A DNA stretch of 19,634 bases. It comes from Bacteroidota bacterium. Lineage in GTDB: Bacteria > Bacteroidota > Bacteroidia > Flavobacteriales > Flavobacteriaceae. The notes beneath the pieces were generated by a model. That model saw only the letters and a program-made list of their open reading frames with translations, was not told the DNA's origin and ran no database searches. The stretch is from NCBI GenBank assembly GCA_023427845.1, contig JAEYZX010000014.1, positions 1 through 19,634 of the forward strand, in the 5' to 3' direction. The first letter of the stretch is position 1. Every line of letters starts with the position of its first letter. The position numbers were made by a program, and so were the translations under genes. Below, piece after piece: positions 6,926 to 15,517 of the stretch.

Positions 6926-7345
6926 TTAGTGGAAAACGCAAACTGCAATTATCACGATTGAAACCGACAATAAAAGCATCAGCTTTCCGAGCCTTTCCAT
7001 TTTTGAAAGATGTTTTGCCGATTCACTTTTCGCTGCCTTGATACCCCACAGGTTGATGAGTGTAATGAAAACGATCAAAACAAGAACAAGCGCGAGCTTA
7101 AGCATGAGCAGCGGAAGCGACAACAATGAATCCCAAAAGGGAATTATTAGAAAAACTCCGGAGACTACCAGCAGTACCAATCCAATGTTTCCCATTTTGG
7201 CCAGTGCAAGTGTGTGTAATCTAAATTTAATCTTCTCGTCATCCTGCATTTTTGATGTCGCAGCACCGAGAAATGCATGCGCAAACGCAGTGCCCAATCC
7301 TAGCCCAAGGCCAAGAAAGTGCATAATCAACATCAATTCCCTCAT
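6926..7345 (-). CDS. Four-helix membrane protein, unknown function
   Basis: A 139-residue very hydrophobic protein with four predicted membrane segments at about 3-27 (containing a repeated GLGLGLG), 50-70, 74-101 and 118-138. A charged loop (SKMQDDEKIKFR) lies between the first two and another (KAAKSESAKHLSKMER) between the last two. Two His in or near the first helix (H9, H23) and H44 are the only candidate ligands. The shape recalls small DUF2269/CopD-like membrane proteins, but the match is not secure. The ATG is 2 nt after the stop of the OmpA-family gene, so it is the distal member of the adhesin operon. Confidence 0.8.
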   Translation of the reverse strand: MRELMLIMHFLGLGLGLGTAFAHAFLGAATSKMQDDEKIKFRLHTLALAKMGNIGLVLLVVSGVFLIIPFWDSLLSLPLLMLKLALVLVLIVFITLINLWGIKAAKSESAKHLSKMERLGKLMLLLSVSIVIIAVCVFH

Positions 7346-7347
7346 AA

Positions 7348-9273
7348 TTACAAATTGGTTACAATGAATTCACTTCGTCGGTTTTGCTGATGCTCTTCTT
7401 CCGAGCACGACACGCCATCCTTGCAGTTGTTAAGTAAATTGCTTTCGCCAAATCCCTTTCCGCTTAACCGCGACCGGTCGATGCCGTTCGATACGAGCCA
7501 TTCAAGTGTAGAGTTTGCGCGTTTATCAGATAATTCCTGATTGTATTTATGCGATTGCCGGCTGTCGGTATGCGATCGGATGTCAATTTTCATCGTCGGA
7601 TATTCTTTGAGCACCTCGGCCACCTTTTGAAGTTCAAGTGCGGCATCCTCACGAATATCCCATTTATCCAAATCGAAATAAATGATTTTAATATCAAGTA
7701 CTTTTGCAAGGTCTGTTCCTACCGATACATTTGCACGAGTAGTGGAAAGTTCAAGCGGAAGTGTGGTTTTGCCTGTTTCAGCCGGAATCATGACAGGTTT
7801 TTCACTTGTATTGTACAGTTCTTTTTCGGCGCGTACATAATAAGCAGTCCCACAATTAACAGCAAATGTGTAAAATCCGTTTTGATCCGAGTGGATTTCT
7901 TTCAAAAGAGTGAAATTTTGATCGAAAAGTGAAATTTTTGCCCGTGGGATAAGTTCTTTGGAAAGAAAATCGGTTACAGTTCCCGCAAGGATGTGCTCAC
8001 ATGTTAATTTTCGGGTTTCAGTGAACCGATAAATATCATCATAACCCTTTCCGCCATCGCGGTTAGAAGTCAGGTAACCAATACGCGTTTCCGGATCGAT
8101 CAAATACGAAAAATCATCTTTTGGTGAATTTGCCGGCTCGCCTATGTTTTGCGGTTTGCTGTAAGTACCGTCGGCATTGATGGCCGACACATAAATGTCG
8201 AGTCCGCCAAGTCCCGGACGTCCATCGGTCGCAAAATACAATTCGTCATCAATTATTGTAGGAAACGTCTCGCGGCCTTCGGTATTGATGGCCGGGCCGA
8301 GGTTTTCCGGCTTTCCGAACTTTCCATCTGCCAGGATTTCCACGCGGTATAAATCAGACTGCCCGATACTTCCCGGCATATCGGAAACAAAGTACAAAGT
8401 GCTCCCATCCCGGCTCAAAGCAGGATGCGCCGTACTATAGTTGTCGCTGTTGAACGGAAGTTCCTTTACGTTATCCCATTTGCCCTCGGTTAGGGTAGCA
8501 CGATATATTTTCAGCAGTGTGATCTTTTTACTGTTCTTGCCTTTTTTTCCGTCATTAAAATTATTTCGGGTAAAATACATAGTCGTCCCGTCATTTGAAA
8601 AGACCGGCGTTGCTTCATGAAAACGCGAATTGACATTTTTAGCGAATTTTGCAGGCTTTCCAAGCGAATCGGCAACTCTTTCAGCTGCGTAAAGTGACGT
8701 GAAGCTTTGATTGGTCCATTTGTGCTTACGTGAGATCAGTCCGCCTGTATCCCGAGCCGACGCAAACACCAGTTTATTGTCCAAAATCACCGCTCCGTAA
8801 TCGGAATAAGCCGAATTGATTCCTGCATCTTTAATGATGTACCGACCTGAATTTGCTTTGATTTCCGTAAGATAATCGCGGTTTTCGATGAAATGCATTG
8901 AACGCTTGTCGGATTTTGTCTGCGATGCGAAATCGGTCATCATTTCGTCAGATTTCGTATAATCGCCAACCGATTTCAGGGACTGCGCGTATCGATAATA
9001 ATATTCAGGTTTTATTTTCTTCCCGATTTTAAACAGTTCGCCATACCACTTTGCGGCTTTATCGTGCTGGGCGTTGAAATAATATGCGTCGCCAAGTTTT
9101 TGGAACATGTCGGCCGACTTATGTCCTTTTTCCGCAATCCGTTCGTAAATCCGGATTGCGTCGACATATGCAAATTGACCGTACTTCTTATTGGCCAGCG
9201 CAATGCCAGCTTGCTGCGCGTAGTTGCCGAAGGTTGTTAGAAGCAATAAACCGATGATTATTTTACTTTTCAT
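7348..9273 (-). CDS. OmpA-family protein with TPR, PD40 repeats and carboxypeptidase-regulatory-like domain
   Basis: A 641-residue protein, taking the ATG at 9273: it gives a clean signal peptide (MKSKIIIGLLLLTTFGNYAQ) and lies 1 nt after the preceding stop, whereas an in-frame start at 9324 would add 17 residues overlapping that gene. Domains: TPR-like helices (about 22-110, KLGDAYYFNAQHDKAAKWY), WD40/PD40-like beta repeats (about 215-425, e.g. ATPVFSNDGTTMYFTRN, AHPALSRDGSTLYFVSD, LTSNRDGGKGYDDIY), a CarboxypepD_reg-like sandwich (about 435-515) and a C-terminal OmpA peptidoglycan-binding domain (about 535-641: IRSHTDSRQSHKYN, LSDKRA, GFGES, NRRSEF). It probably tethers a surface complex to peptidoglycan. 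This OmpA/PD40 type is commonly encoded beside PorP/SprF and T9SS adhesin genes. Confidence 0.92.
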   Translation of the reverse strand: MKSKIIIGLLLLTTFGNYAQQAGIALANKKYGQFAYVDAIRIYERIAEKGHKSADMFQKLGDAYYFNAQHDKAAKWYGELFKIGKKIKPEYYYRYAQSLKSVGDYTKSDEMMTDFASQTKSDKRSMHFIENRDYLTEIKANSGRYIIKDAGINSAYSDYGAVILDNKLVFASARDTGGLISRKHKWTNQSFTSLYAAERVADSLGKPAKFAKNVNSRFHEATPVFSNDGTTMYFTRNNFNDGKKGKNSKKITLLKIYRATLTEGKWDNVKELPFNSDNYSTAHPALSRDGSTLYFVSDMPGSIGQSDLYRVEILADGKFGKPENLGPAINTEGRETFPTIIDDELYFATDGRPGLGGLDIYVSAINADGTYSKPQNIGEPANSPKDDFSYLIDPETRIGYLTSNRDGGKGYDDIYRFTETRKLTCEHILAGTVTDFLSKELIPRAKISLFDQNFTLLKEIHSDQNGFYTFAVNCGTAYYVRAEKELYNTSEKPVMIPAETGKTTLPLELSTTRANVSVGTDLAKVLDIKIIYFDLDKWDIREDAALELQKVAEVLKEYPTMKIDIRSHTDSRQSHKYNQELSDKRANSTLEWLVSNGIDRSRLSGKGFGESNLLNNCKDGVSCSEEEHQQNRRSEFIVTNL

Positions 9274-9274
9274 C

Positions 9275-10183
9275 TTAGAAAAATCTTGGAGAAATAATTT
9301 TTTTGCCTGAACCCAAAAGTTCAAACCTCAGGAATACCTCGTGCGAACCCCGATTATAATTTTGAAGTTCGGTCGTATCCATATCGTATCCATAACCGAT
9401 ATAAATGCCATCGGTAATCTGAAAACCTGCCATCGCACTTACTGCAGCTTCCCATCTATATGCCGCACCAAGAACAAACTTTTCATAAAACAGGAAATTC
9501 CCGGATACATCCACCTGCAGCGGCGCGCCTGCGACCATTTTCGTAAGCAACGCAGGTTTGAACTGAATGGTCGGATTTAAGTCAAATACATAGCCGGCAA
9601 TTAAATAAACATTCAGCTTTTCCTGATTGATCGCTACTTCATTATCGCTGTATCGCGTGGTTTCGATAAATGCGGGAACTGAAAGACCGATATAACTTTT
9701 ATCGGAATGCCAGTAGATACCGGCTCCGATATTCGGTGAGAATTCATTGTCGAATCCCTGAAGTGTAGCATCGTTCTGATCTTCAGGATTCAGCATGTTG
9801 GGATCAAGGCTGAATAAGTTAGCGGTAGCTTTTAAACCGAAAGACAATTTGTAGGATTCAGATGTTTTGACGGTGTATGAAAAATCGACCGATAATGTGT
9901 TTTCGGTCGTTGGCCCAATCTTGTCATTAATTAACGAAACACCTAGCCCAACACCATTATTGCCTACTGGCGTATTTACCGAAAACGCGTTTGTGACAGG
10001 CGCTCCATCCATTCCGACCCATTGTGTACGATGTAATCCGAATATGCTCACAACACCTCTTGAACCCGCATAAGCCGGATTGACATTGATTGTATTGTAC
10101 ATATACTGAGTGAACTGCGCATCTTGTTGCGCCTGGATCGCGGCAGAAAACAGCAAGACGAAAAGTAGAATTTTTTCTTTCAT
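9275..10183 (-). CDS. PorP/SprF family type IX secretion membrane protein
   Basis: A 302-residue protein with signal MKEKILLFVLLFSAAIQAQ and the family-typical start QDAQFTQYMYNTINVNPAYAG. The rest alternates hydrophobic and polar residues, as in an outer-membrane beta-barrel, and ends with an aromatic residue (SPRFF). In Flavobacterium johnsoniae SprF is needed for surface display of the adhesin SprB, and its paralogs are thought to pair each with a neighbouring type B CTD adhesin; PorP is the paralog in Porphyromonas. The location directly after the 1313-residue adhesin gene (19 nt gap) fits that partnership. The next gene, OmpA-family, begins 1 nt after its stop. Confidence 0.93.
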   Translation of the reverse strand: MKEKILLFVLLFSAAIQAQQDAQFTQYMYNTINVNPAYAGSRGVVSIFGLHRTQWVGMDGAPVTNAFSVNTPVGNNGVGLGVSLINDKIGPTTENTLSVDFSYTVKTSESYKLSFGLKATANLFSLDPNMLNPEDQNDATLQGFDNEFSPNIGAGIYWHSDKSYIGLSVPAFIETTRYSDNEVAINQEKLNVYLIAGYVFDLNPTIQFKPALLTKMVAGAPLQVDVSGNFLFYEKFVLGAAYRWEAAVSAMAGFQITDGIYIGYGYDMDTTELQNYNRGSHEVFLRFELLGSGKKIISPRFF

Positions 10184-10202
10184 ATTGGCAGATCGATTAC
10201 CA

Positions 10203-13200
10203 TTACCTCGACAGGTATAAATATCCGTCTTTTTTCACGACTTTCCCATCAGACGTTGTGTATTGCAGCAAGTAAAAATAGGTTCCGGTCGGAAGTTCGG
10301 ATTGTTTTTCAATTGTTGCGCGTCCTTCCGAAATTCCGCTAAAATATCTTGTCCTGTTGTCATATTGCTGCGTTTCATACACTAAAACCTGCCAACGGTT
10401 GTAAATTTCAAGTTTGTTTGTCGGATAGCAGCTCGTGTCTTCGAGGTTTTCGATAACGAATTTATCGTTTACTCCATCATTGTTTGGTGAAAAAGCATTG
10501 TGGACAATAATATTTCCGCAACCAAGTACAGAACAGTCGTCATCGACTTCTATTTGAACGTCGATAGAACTAGGACATTCACCCGAACTTACTTCATATG
10601 TTACTGTATAAACCCCGGTCGGAACTCCGTTCGGCAAGAAGGTATCGCCATTCAGCGCGCCGGTATTATCGGTGTCAATCCACGTTCCGCCATCCGGAAC
10701 ATTGTCCGGAAGAGTCGTCATTAAATCGATTGTAAGCCCTATATCGCTATTGCATTGGGCATAAGCCTGCGCAGTCCCTGAATTCGACGGGTTAACTGTA
10801 AATGATAGGGTGATTTCCGAAGAACACAATCCATTTTCTGGAGTAAAAATATAATCTGCAGATTGCGTGCCGGCAATTACTGAGGGCGACCAGCTGCCGG
10901 ATATTCCGTTGTCTGATGAATCAGGTAAATCAGGGACCGCGTCACCCTCGCAAATCGATGTCGGAAAGCTGAACGTGGGAGTAACCGACGGGATAACATT
11001 GACCATAATTTGCGTGGTTGATGCACATTGGCCCGTGTCAGGATAAAAAGTGTAGGTTCCTGAAATGGCATTGTCGATTGTTGGCGGATCCCAGGTACCG
11101 GAAATTCCGTTGGTTGAAATTGCCGGCAGAACCGGTGCTGTCGTCCCACTGCAAATATCAGGTATAGCATTGAAAATTGGTACGGTGACAGGAGACGTAA
11201 ATGTGGCCGTGGCATTCGTACTGGCAGTGTTCCCGCTTGCATCGGTCGCGGTAAACGTAACTTGTACAGTTCCGGATGTCCCGGCAGGCAAAGGCACATA
11301 ATTATTGCTCCATGTTATTTGCGAACAATCGCCCGACGCAACCGAATTTCCATTGTTTGCAAGCCAGTCATCAATTGCCGATTCGCTGCTTCCGCATGAT
11401 ATTGTGATGTTTTGTGCAGATGAAACAGATGGCGGAGTAGTATCCTGAACAGAAATAGTTTGCGTTGCCATTACCGAATTACCACAAGCGTCGGTTGCGG
11501 TCCAAGTCCTTGTAACCGAATGTGATCCTGTACACAATCCCTGAGTACTTATGTCCTGGAAGGTCAACGTAACCGGAGTTCCACAATTATCTGTTGCTGT
11601 TGCCTGGGTAAAATTAAGTGGGCTGCCACATTCAATAACGGAGGCTGAAGGTAGCGGATTTATGGTTGGCGGAACGGTATCCGAAATCGTAACAATCTGC
11701 GTAAGTATTTGCGGAGTGCCGCATGATGATGTAATTGTAAAGGAACGGGTTAAAGTCTTCGGACAGGTTCCGGTGATTGCATCACTATACGTAATCGATG
11801 TGATCATCGAATCGTTTGGAACAGTTCCGCCTGCCGCAACAAATTGCTCCTCCGTTATTGTCGATTGCGTATTGCTGACAGGAAGTCCGTTGACACTATT
11901 TATCGTACAGGCCTCTACGGTAGAGGCAGGTGGAGCTTGAACTGCAGGTCCCGCCAGAACCGTTACCGTAATGGGTTTTTTGGGTCCGATACACGAGGGC
12001 GATTGCGCTTCGGCTACATAGTATGTAAAAACACCTGCTGTTGCCGTTGAAGGAACAAGCGACAGCTGCGGATCTGAAGTCGGCGAAGCATAATAATACA
12101 AGGTATATCCGGAAACTGTTGGCGTTGCTGTCAGCGGTTGTGCAACGGATCCGACGCAATAGGTAACATTTTCAGTTACCGGCATACTCGTAATGTCGCC
12201 CACAACAATCGTGAATTGATAAAAACATCCCGTATTTCCTGGCGGTACTGCGTAATAAGTGGAAGTTCCCGCAGTCGCAGGAAACGGATTGGTCATCGTA
12301 TATTGAATCGTGCTTCCGCTAACGACCGGATACTGATTAAAGAAAAAAGTTCCTGGGGGAAATCCACTGGAAATCGCCGATACGGGAATAGCATTTCCGG
12401 GATCACAGAACATAAACGACGTTAATGGTGGAATTCCCGGACAGTTTTGCGAAATAAAATCCGTTGCGTCGAGTGTAATCCGCAGTGGGGCCGGAATTGC
12501 CGTACCCGTGCAAACTCCCGATGTGATATAGCCTTGGATCAAAGGTGTGTTCTCAAACTGAATCATACTCAATGCCCCGCTGCCGCTCAATCCGCCGTTG
12601 ACTGCAATGACATTATTACATCCTGTATTTTTTAATAGCGTGCAGTTTTCACTTGCCTGAAGTGTGAAAGTCAATTCGCCGAGTATGCTTTGCGGATTCT
12701 GCTGCAACGGCAACGTTCCGATATTCCACACTAATGAGCCATTCACGCCCATCGAGGGATCAAAGGCAAGGCTGTTTGGCGTTGGAGTGGGGGTAACAAA
12801 AACATTGGTTGTCGCGCTATTTTCGACATAGGTTGCATTATAAGGTATCGGGATCTTGATCTTGGCGTTGTGAATCGCTTCCGTACCGGTGTTTTTTACC
12901 TCGACCTTATAAACTATGTTTTCTCCCGGTTCAACAGTAGGCTGTGATGTGGGCGGCGCCCCGTCAATGCTTACAGCGGTGATGATTCCTTCGATATCGG
13001 GAATATAAGCATCGACAGCCATTGCGACGGCAAAGATGATATAGGTGTCGCCCATCGAACCGTATCTGAAATTTGTCGAGGTCTGGTTATTTCCGATCAC
13101 CGAATTGTCGGGATTCGGAATTTCAAACATCGCGATATCGAGCCCGCTGTTGTTTAATAGGTTTGGATTACGTGCGTTTCCTCCGGTTTGAATTGACGAA

Positions 13201-14144
13201 TTGAAAAAATTCGTAGCAGTGTTCAAATCGTGGTTGAGGCTGATATACGTATCGTCGCTGTCTTTTTTAATCTTAAAATAGTCACCTGATATCCCATTAT
13301 CGCCTTCGCCTGCCATATATCCCAGTTTTACGCCCACAGGACCCGTTTGGGCGGTGTGGAAACTGGTAACCGGAATATCGAAATTCGCATTACCTGCAAC
13401 CACAAATGCGTGTCCGTCAAAAATTGTGATATCACGGTGCTTCATATTTGAATTCTCGTAAATAACTATCATTCCCCATCCGCCATAAAACCCGGTACCA
13501 CCGCCATTGCCTTCGATGAGTGCGATATCGGCAGCAAAATAAGTACCTATTCCATTTGCCTTTACATAATCGGTGACTTCAGTATAGGCCGAGTACATGA
13601 AATCATGTGCGTTTGTCGGATAATAAATATCGTTTGCCGCAGCAGTGAATTCGGTGTATTCGGATGCATTTGGTCCTTTGAGCTGAATTTTTCTTTTGTC
13701 GAAGATTTTGGTCACATTGTTCTTGGTAACCGCAAAGGTGTTCGGGCTCGGACCAATATTCTTTGCCCGGCCTGTCCAATACAACCCCGCATACACAATG
13801 TTCGAACATGAAGGAACCGCCCCGTTTTCGGACGAAAAAGTAAGTGTAGCCGATGAAGAATTGAATGTAGGCAGGCCGCCGATACCTGTCAGCTCGGGTG
13901 AATCGACATCGGTATAAACCATTATGTTATTGCCGTTCTGCGTTAAATCGCCGTAATTCTGCAATGTCAGGTTAGTGTTACCGATCATTGTAAAATCGCC
14001 TTTTACATTATATAAGGTTTTGGCAGGTGTATATTGTGAAGCGCGTTGGGTAAAGGGTACACATATCTGTGCAGTAACATTGCCCACGCACAGCATAGCG
14101 AGTAAAGCCAGAAAATAACCAAAGTTATGTTTAAGTCTTTTCAC
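10203..14144 (-). CDS. T9SS type B cell-surface adhesin, SprB-like layout
   Basis: A 1313-residue exported protein. The start is a GTG at 14144 overlapping the previous stop (GTGA), followed by a signal peptide, MKRLKHNFGYFLALLAMLCV...TAQ. Domains by eye: a Gly/Asn-rich N-terminal region (about 26-375), a DUF11-like sandwich (about 378-500), a Cys- and Pro-rich middle (500-735), HYR-like repeats (about 735-985: DTVPPTI, ATDNCGTPV, TWTATDACGNS, DTTPPSV), two tandem 65-residue repeats (989-1118), and a C-terminal gliding-motility-associated domain (about 1208-1313: FSPNNDGVNDKF, LEIYNRW, LPTGTYFYLL, DGYLYLSR) of T9SS type B substrates. It is therefore predicted to be secreted by T9SS and shown at the surface with the adjacent SprF-like protein. 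Ligand unknown. Confidence 0.93.
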   Translation of the reverse strand: MKRLKHNFGYFLALLAMLCVGNVTAQICVPFTQRASQYTPAKTLYNVKGDFTMIGNTNLTLQNYGDLTQNGNNIMVYTDVDSPELTGIGGLPTFNSSSATLTFSSENGAVPSCSNIVYAGLYWTGRAKNIGPSPNTFAVTKNNVTKIFDKRKIQLKGPNASEYTEFTAAANDIYYPTNAHDFMYSAYTEVTDYVKANGIGTYFAADIALIEGNGGGTGFYGGWGMIVIYENSNMKHRDITIFDGHAFVVAGNANFDIPVTSFHTAQTGPVGVKLGYMAGEGDNGISGDYFKIKKDSDDTYISLNHDLNTATNFFNSSIQTGGNARNPNLLNNSGLDIAMFEIPNPDNSVIGNNQTSTNFRYGSMGDTYIIFAVAMAVDAYIPDIEGIITAVSIDGAPPTSQPTVEPGENIVYKVEVKNTGTEAIHNAKIKIPIPYNATYVENSATTNVFVTPTPTPNSLAFDPSMGVNGSLVWNIGTLPLQQNPQSILGELTFTLQASENCTLLKNTGCNNVIAVNGGLSGSGALSMIQFENTPLIQGYITSGVCTGTAIPAPLRITLDATDFISQNCPGIPPLTSFMFCDPGNAIPVSAISSGFPPGTFFFNQYPVVSGSTIQYTMTNPFPATAGTSTYYAVPPGNTGCFYQFTIVVGDITSMPVTENVTYCVGSVAQPLTATPTVSGYTLYYYASPTSDPQLSLVPSTATAGVFTYYVAEAQSPSCIGPKKPITVTVLAGPAVQAPPASTVEACTINSVNGLPVSNTQSTITEEQFVAAGGTVPNDSMITSITYSDAITGTCPKTLTRSFTITSSCGTPQILTQIVTISDTVPPTINPLPSASVIECGSPLNFTQATATDNCGTPVTLTFQDISTQGLCTGSHSVTRTWTATDACGNSVMATQTISVQDTTPPSVSSAQNITISCGSSESAIDDWLANNGNSVASGDCSQITWSNNYVPLPAGTSGTVQVTFTATDASGNTASTNATATFTSPVTVPIFNAIPDICSGTTAPVLPAISTNGISGTWDPPTIDNAISGTYTFYPDTGQCASTTQIMVNVIPSVTPTFSFPTSICEGDAVPDLPDSSDNGISGSWSPSVIAGTQSADYIFTPENGLCSSEITLSFTVNPSNSGTAQAYAQCNSDIGLTIDLMTTLPDNVPDGGTWIDTDNTGALNGDTFLPNGVPTGVYTVTYEVSSGECPSSIDVQIEVDDDCSVLGCGNIIVHNAFSPNNDGVNDKFVIENLEDTSCYPTNKLEIYNRWQVLVYETQQYDNRTRYFSGISEGRATIEKQSELPTGTYFYLLQYTTSDGKVVKKDGYLYLSR
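10791..11180 (-). repeat. Two tandem ~65-residue repeats inside the adhesin gene
   Basis: Residues 989-1052 and 1057-1118 are related copies. Shared elements are P-x-F...ICxG...P-x-LP...NGISGxW-x-P, a hydrophobic Y-x-F-x-P strand, G-x-C-S/A-S, and a closing strand ending in NV-IP or VNP. Divergence is large at the DNA level, so this is an old protein-domain duplication rather than recent DNA repeats. Confidence 0.75.
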
Positions 14145-14659
14145 GTTTGTTTACTAATTGTATATACGATAGTCCATGACGGCGACTGATTAATCAACAT
14201 TTCGGATAGGGACTGTTTTGATATTTCGACCTCCGATATAAAATAGATATACCGCAATTTTGGAAAGTTCGCAAAACGCGACAAATCGAGCTTCTTGCCA
14301 ATGTCGATGCTATCAGTCAATTTAATTATTACAGCTTCAATGTCGGGACCTGTCAGCTGCGCATTGCCGGTGGTCATCGATTTGATATCGGTGATGAAAC
14401 AAACAGGAAAGGTTCCGAAATTTTTTTGGAGATCGTCCTGGTAATAAGTGGCCGACTGAACTTCGGTCGTAAGTTTGACAAAGTCTGTCCTCTCAGCTTC
14501 CGTTAGCTTCTTTTCACTAATCGTAATTATGCGTGGATCAGCCTCTTGTGCGATACTGCAAATAGGCAGTGACAGAAAAACGACAAATTGCCACGCGCGA
14601 ATATGCCGAAAAATTTTTCCGAAGTATTGAATTGATAGTATTGGTCTTATTAAATTCAT
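14141..14659 (-). CDS. Exported protein of unknown function, coupled to the adhesin gene
   Basis: The ATG at 14659 gives 172 residues; the frame stays open to a TTG at 14728, but that extension (WNNRCICGESVYFRR) does not look like a protein start. The N-terminus has a long basic region and then a hydrophobic stretch, WQFVVFLSLPICSIAQ (about 23-38), a signal peptide; the mature part begins EADPRII. The body is about 130 residues of alternating helices and strands (LTEAERTDFVKLTTEVQ, FPVCFITDI, IEAVIIKLTDSIDIGKKLDL, LRYIYFISEVEI), and its last part resembles a leucine-rich-repeat-like cap only loosely. Its TGA overlaps the GTG of the adhesin gene. I do not recognise the family. In F. johnsoniae, sprC and sprD of unknown function precede sprB in an analogous place; homology to these was not established. 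Confidence 0.75.
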   Translation of the reverse strand: MNLIRPILSIQYFGKIFRHIRAWQFVVFLSLPICSIAQEADPRIITISEKKLTEAERTDFVKLTTEVQSATYYQDDLQKNFGTFPVCFITDIKSMTTGNAQLTGPDIEAVIIKLTDSIDIGKKLDLSRFANFPKLRYIYFISEVEISKQSLSEMLINQSPSWTIVYTISKQT

Positions 14660-15028
14660 GGGGCCGATAATAATAACCGGGCGTCTAAAATAAACAGATT
14701 CACCGCAAATACAGCGATTATTCCACAACTCGCATAGAAAGTCGTTAAACTGTCGGCAAATTGAACGAAAATGTGTATTTCGGGAATTTCAATCATTTCA
14801 AACACAGCAGTTTCTATATAATCACATCGTCGAAAATTATGTTAATTTAAAATTCTCTGCAACAAAATCATCGATAAAGTGTCATATTTCATAGATTAAA
14901 TACATCTATTAACAATTTTATTAGTATTTTCTTACACATATTTAAGTGGTTGTAAATCGGTTGTTTAACGGTTTTTTTGTTATTGACGGTGTTCAATTTC
15001 GTATTTTGGTGCTATAAAAAATGATGAG
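14660..15028. promoter_or_regulatory. Divergent intergenic region between the adhesin operon and sixA
   Basis: This is about 370 bp of AT-rich sequence without a convincing gene, and it must carry the promoter of the adhesin operon and that of sixA. On the minus strand TGTATTTG (14713-14706) is one base off the -7 consensus. On the plus strand TATTTTGG (15002-15009) is a near match, 16 nt after a TTG (14983-14985). The part from 14820 to 14960 is very A/T-rich with no clear hairpin or repeat. Confidence 0.35.
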
Positions 15029-15517
15029 ATGAAGCAATTGATGTTGATGCGCCACGGCAAATCCGATTGGAATTATGGTCTGGATGATTTTGACCGGCCT
15101 TTGGCGAATCGAGGCAGGGCCGATGCCCCGAAAGTAGCTCAGGAGATTATTCCGATTCTTCCGAGCCCGATAGTTATCCAATCAAGTACGGCACGGCGCG
15201 CTGCCGATACTGCATTGTTGGTCGCTGCGCACATTCAGTATCCGATCGATGCCATCATCTGGCGAGATGAGCTGTACACGTTCGATGAAATTCGGCTGGA
15301 GTCGATTGTCAGGTCGCTCGACGACGATCATGAAAACGTTATTCTTTTCGGACATAACGAGGCTATTACGAATTTTGTCAATAAATTTGGCAGTATATAT
15401 ATCGACAATGTGCCGACCTGTGGTTTTGTCTCGCTTGTATTCGAAATCAGCGGGTGGAGCCAACTCAAAAAAGGTAGCATCAAAAACGTTGTTTTTCCAA
15501 GAGATTTAAAAGCATGA
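15029..15517 (+). CDS. sixA: SixA-family phosphohistidine phosphatase
   Basis: A 162-residue histidine phosphatase of the phosphoglycerate-mutase-like branch. The catalytic RHG is at 8-10 (MLMRHGKSDW, acceptor H9), SSTARRAADTA (52-62) supplies a phosphate-binding Arg, and the second His is H109 in LFGHNEAI. The short length and N-terminal MRHGKSDW fit SixA, which in E. coli removes phosphate from histidine residues of phosphotransfer proteins (ArcB, PTSNtr). No signal peptide, so cytosolic. Its TGA overlaps the ATG of ppk1 (ATGA), implying translational coupling with a kinase that works through a phosphohistidine intermediate. Confidence 0.88.
   Translation: MKQLMLMRHGKSDWNYGLDDFDRPLANRGRADAPKVAQEIIPILPSPIVIQSSTARRAADTALLVAAHIQYPIDAIIWRDELYTFDEIRLESIVRSLDDDHENVILFGHNEAITNFVNKFGSIYIDNVPTCGFVSLVFEISGWSQLKKGSIKNVVFPRDLKA

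Noticed and set aside
9274..9324. A longer start for the OmpA-family gene
   Set aside because: It would put MNFWVQAKKLFLQDFSK before a perfect signal peptide and overlap the PorP/SprF gene; the ATG at 9273 is better.
11551..11940. A 129-codon plus-strand frame inside the adhesin gene
   Set aside because: Antisense to HYR-like repeats; its Val/Gly-rich translation reflects the codon pattern of the real gene.
14660..14728. TTG start for the exported unknown protein
   Set aside because: It adds a Cys/Arg-rich stretch before the signal peptide; the ATG at 14659 is preferred.
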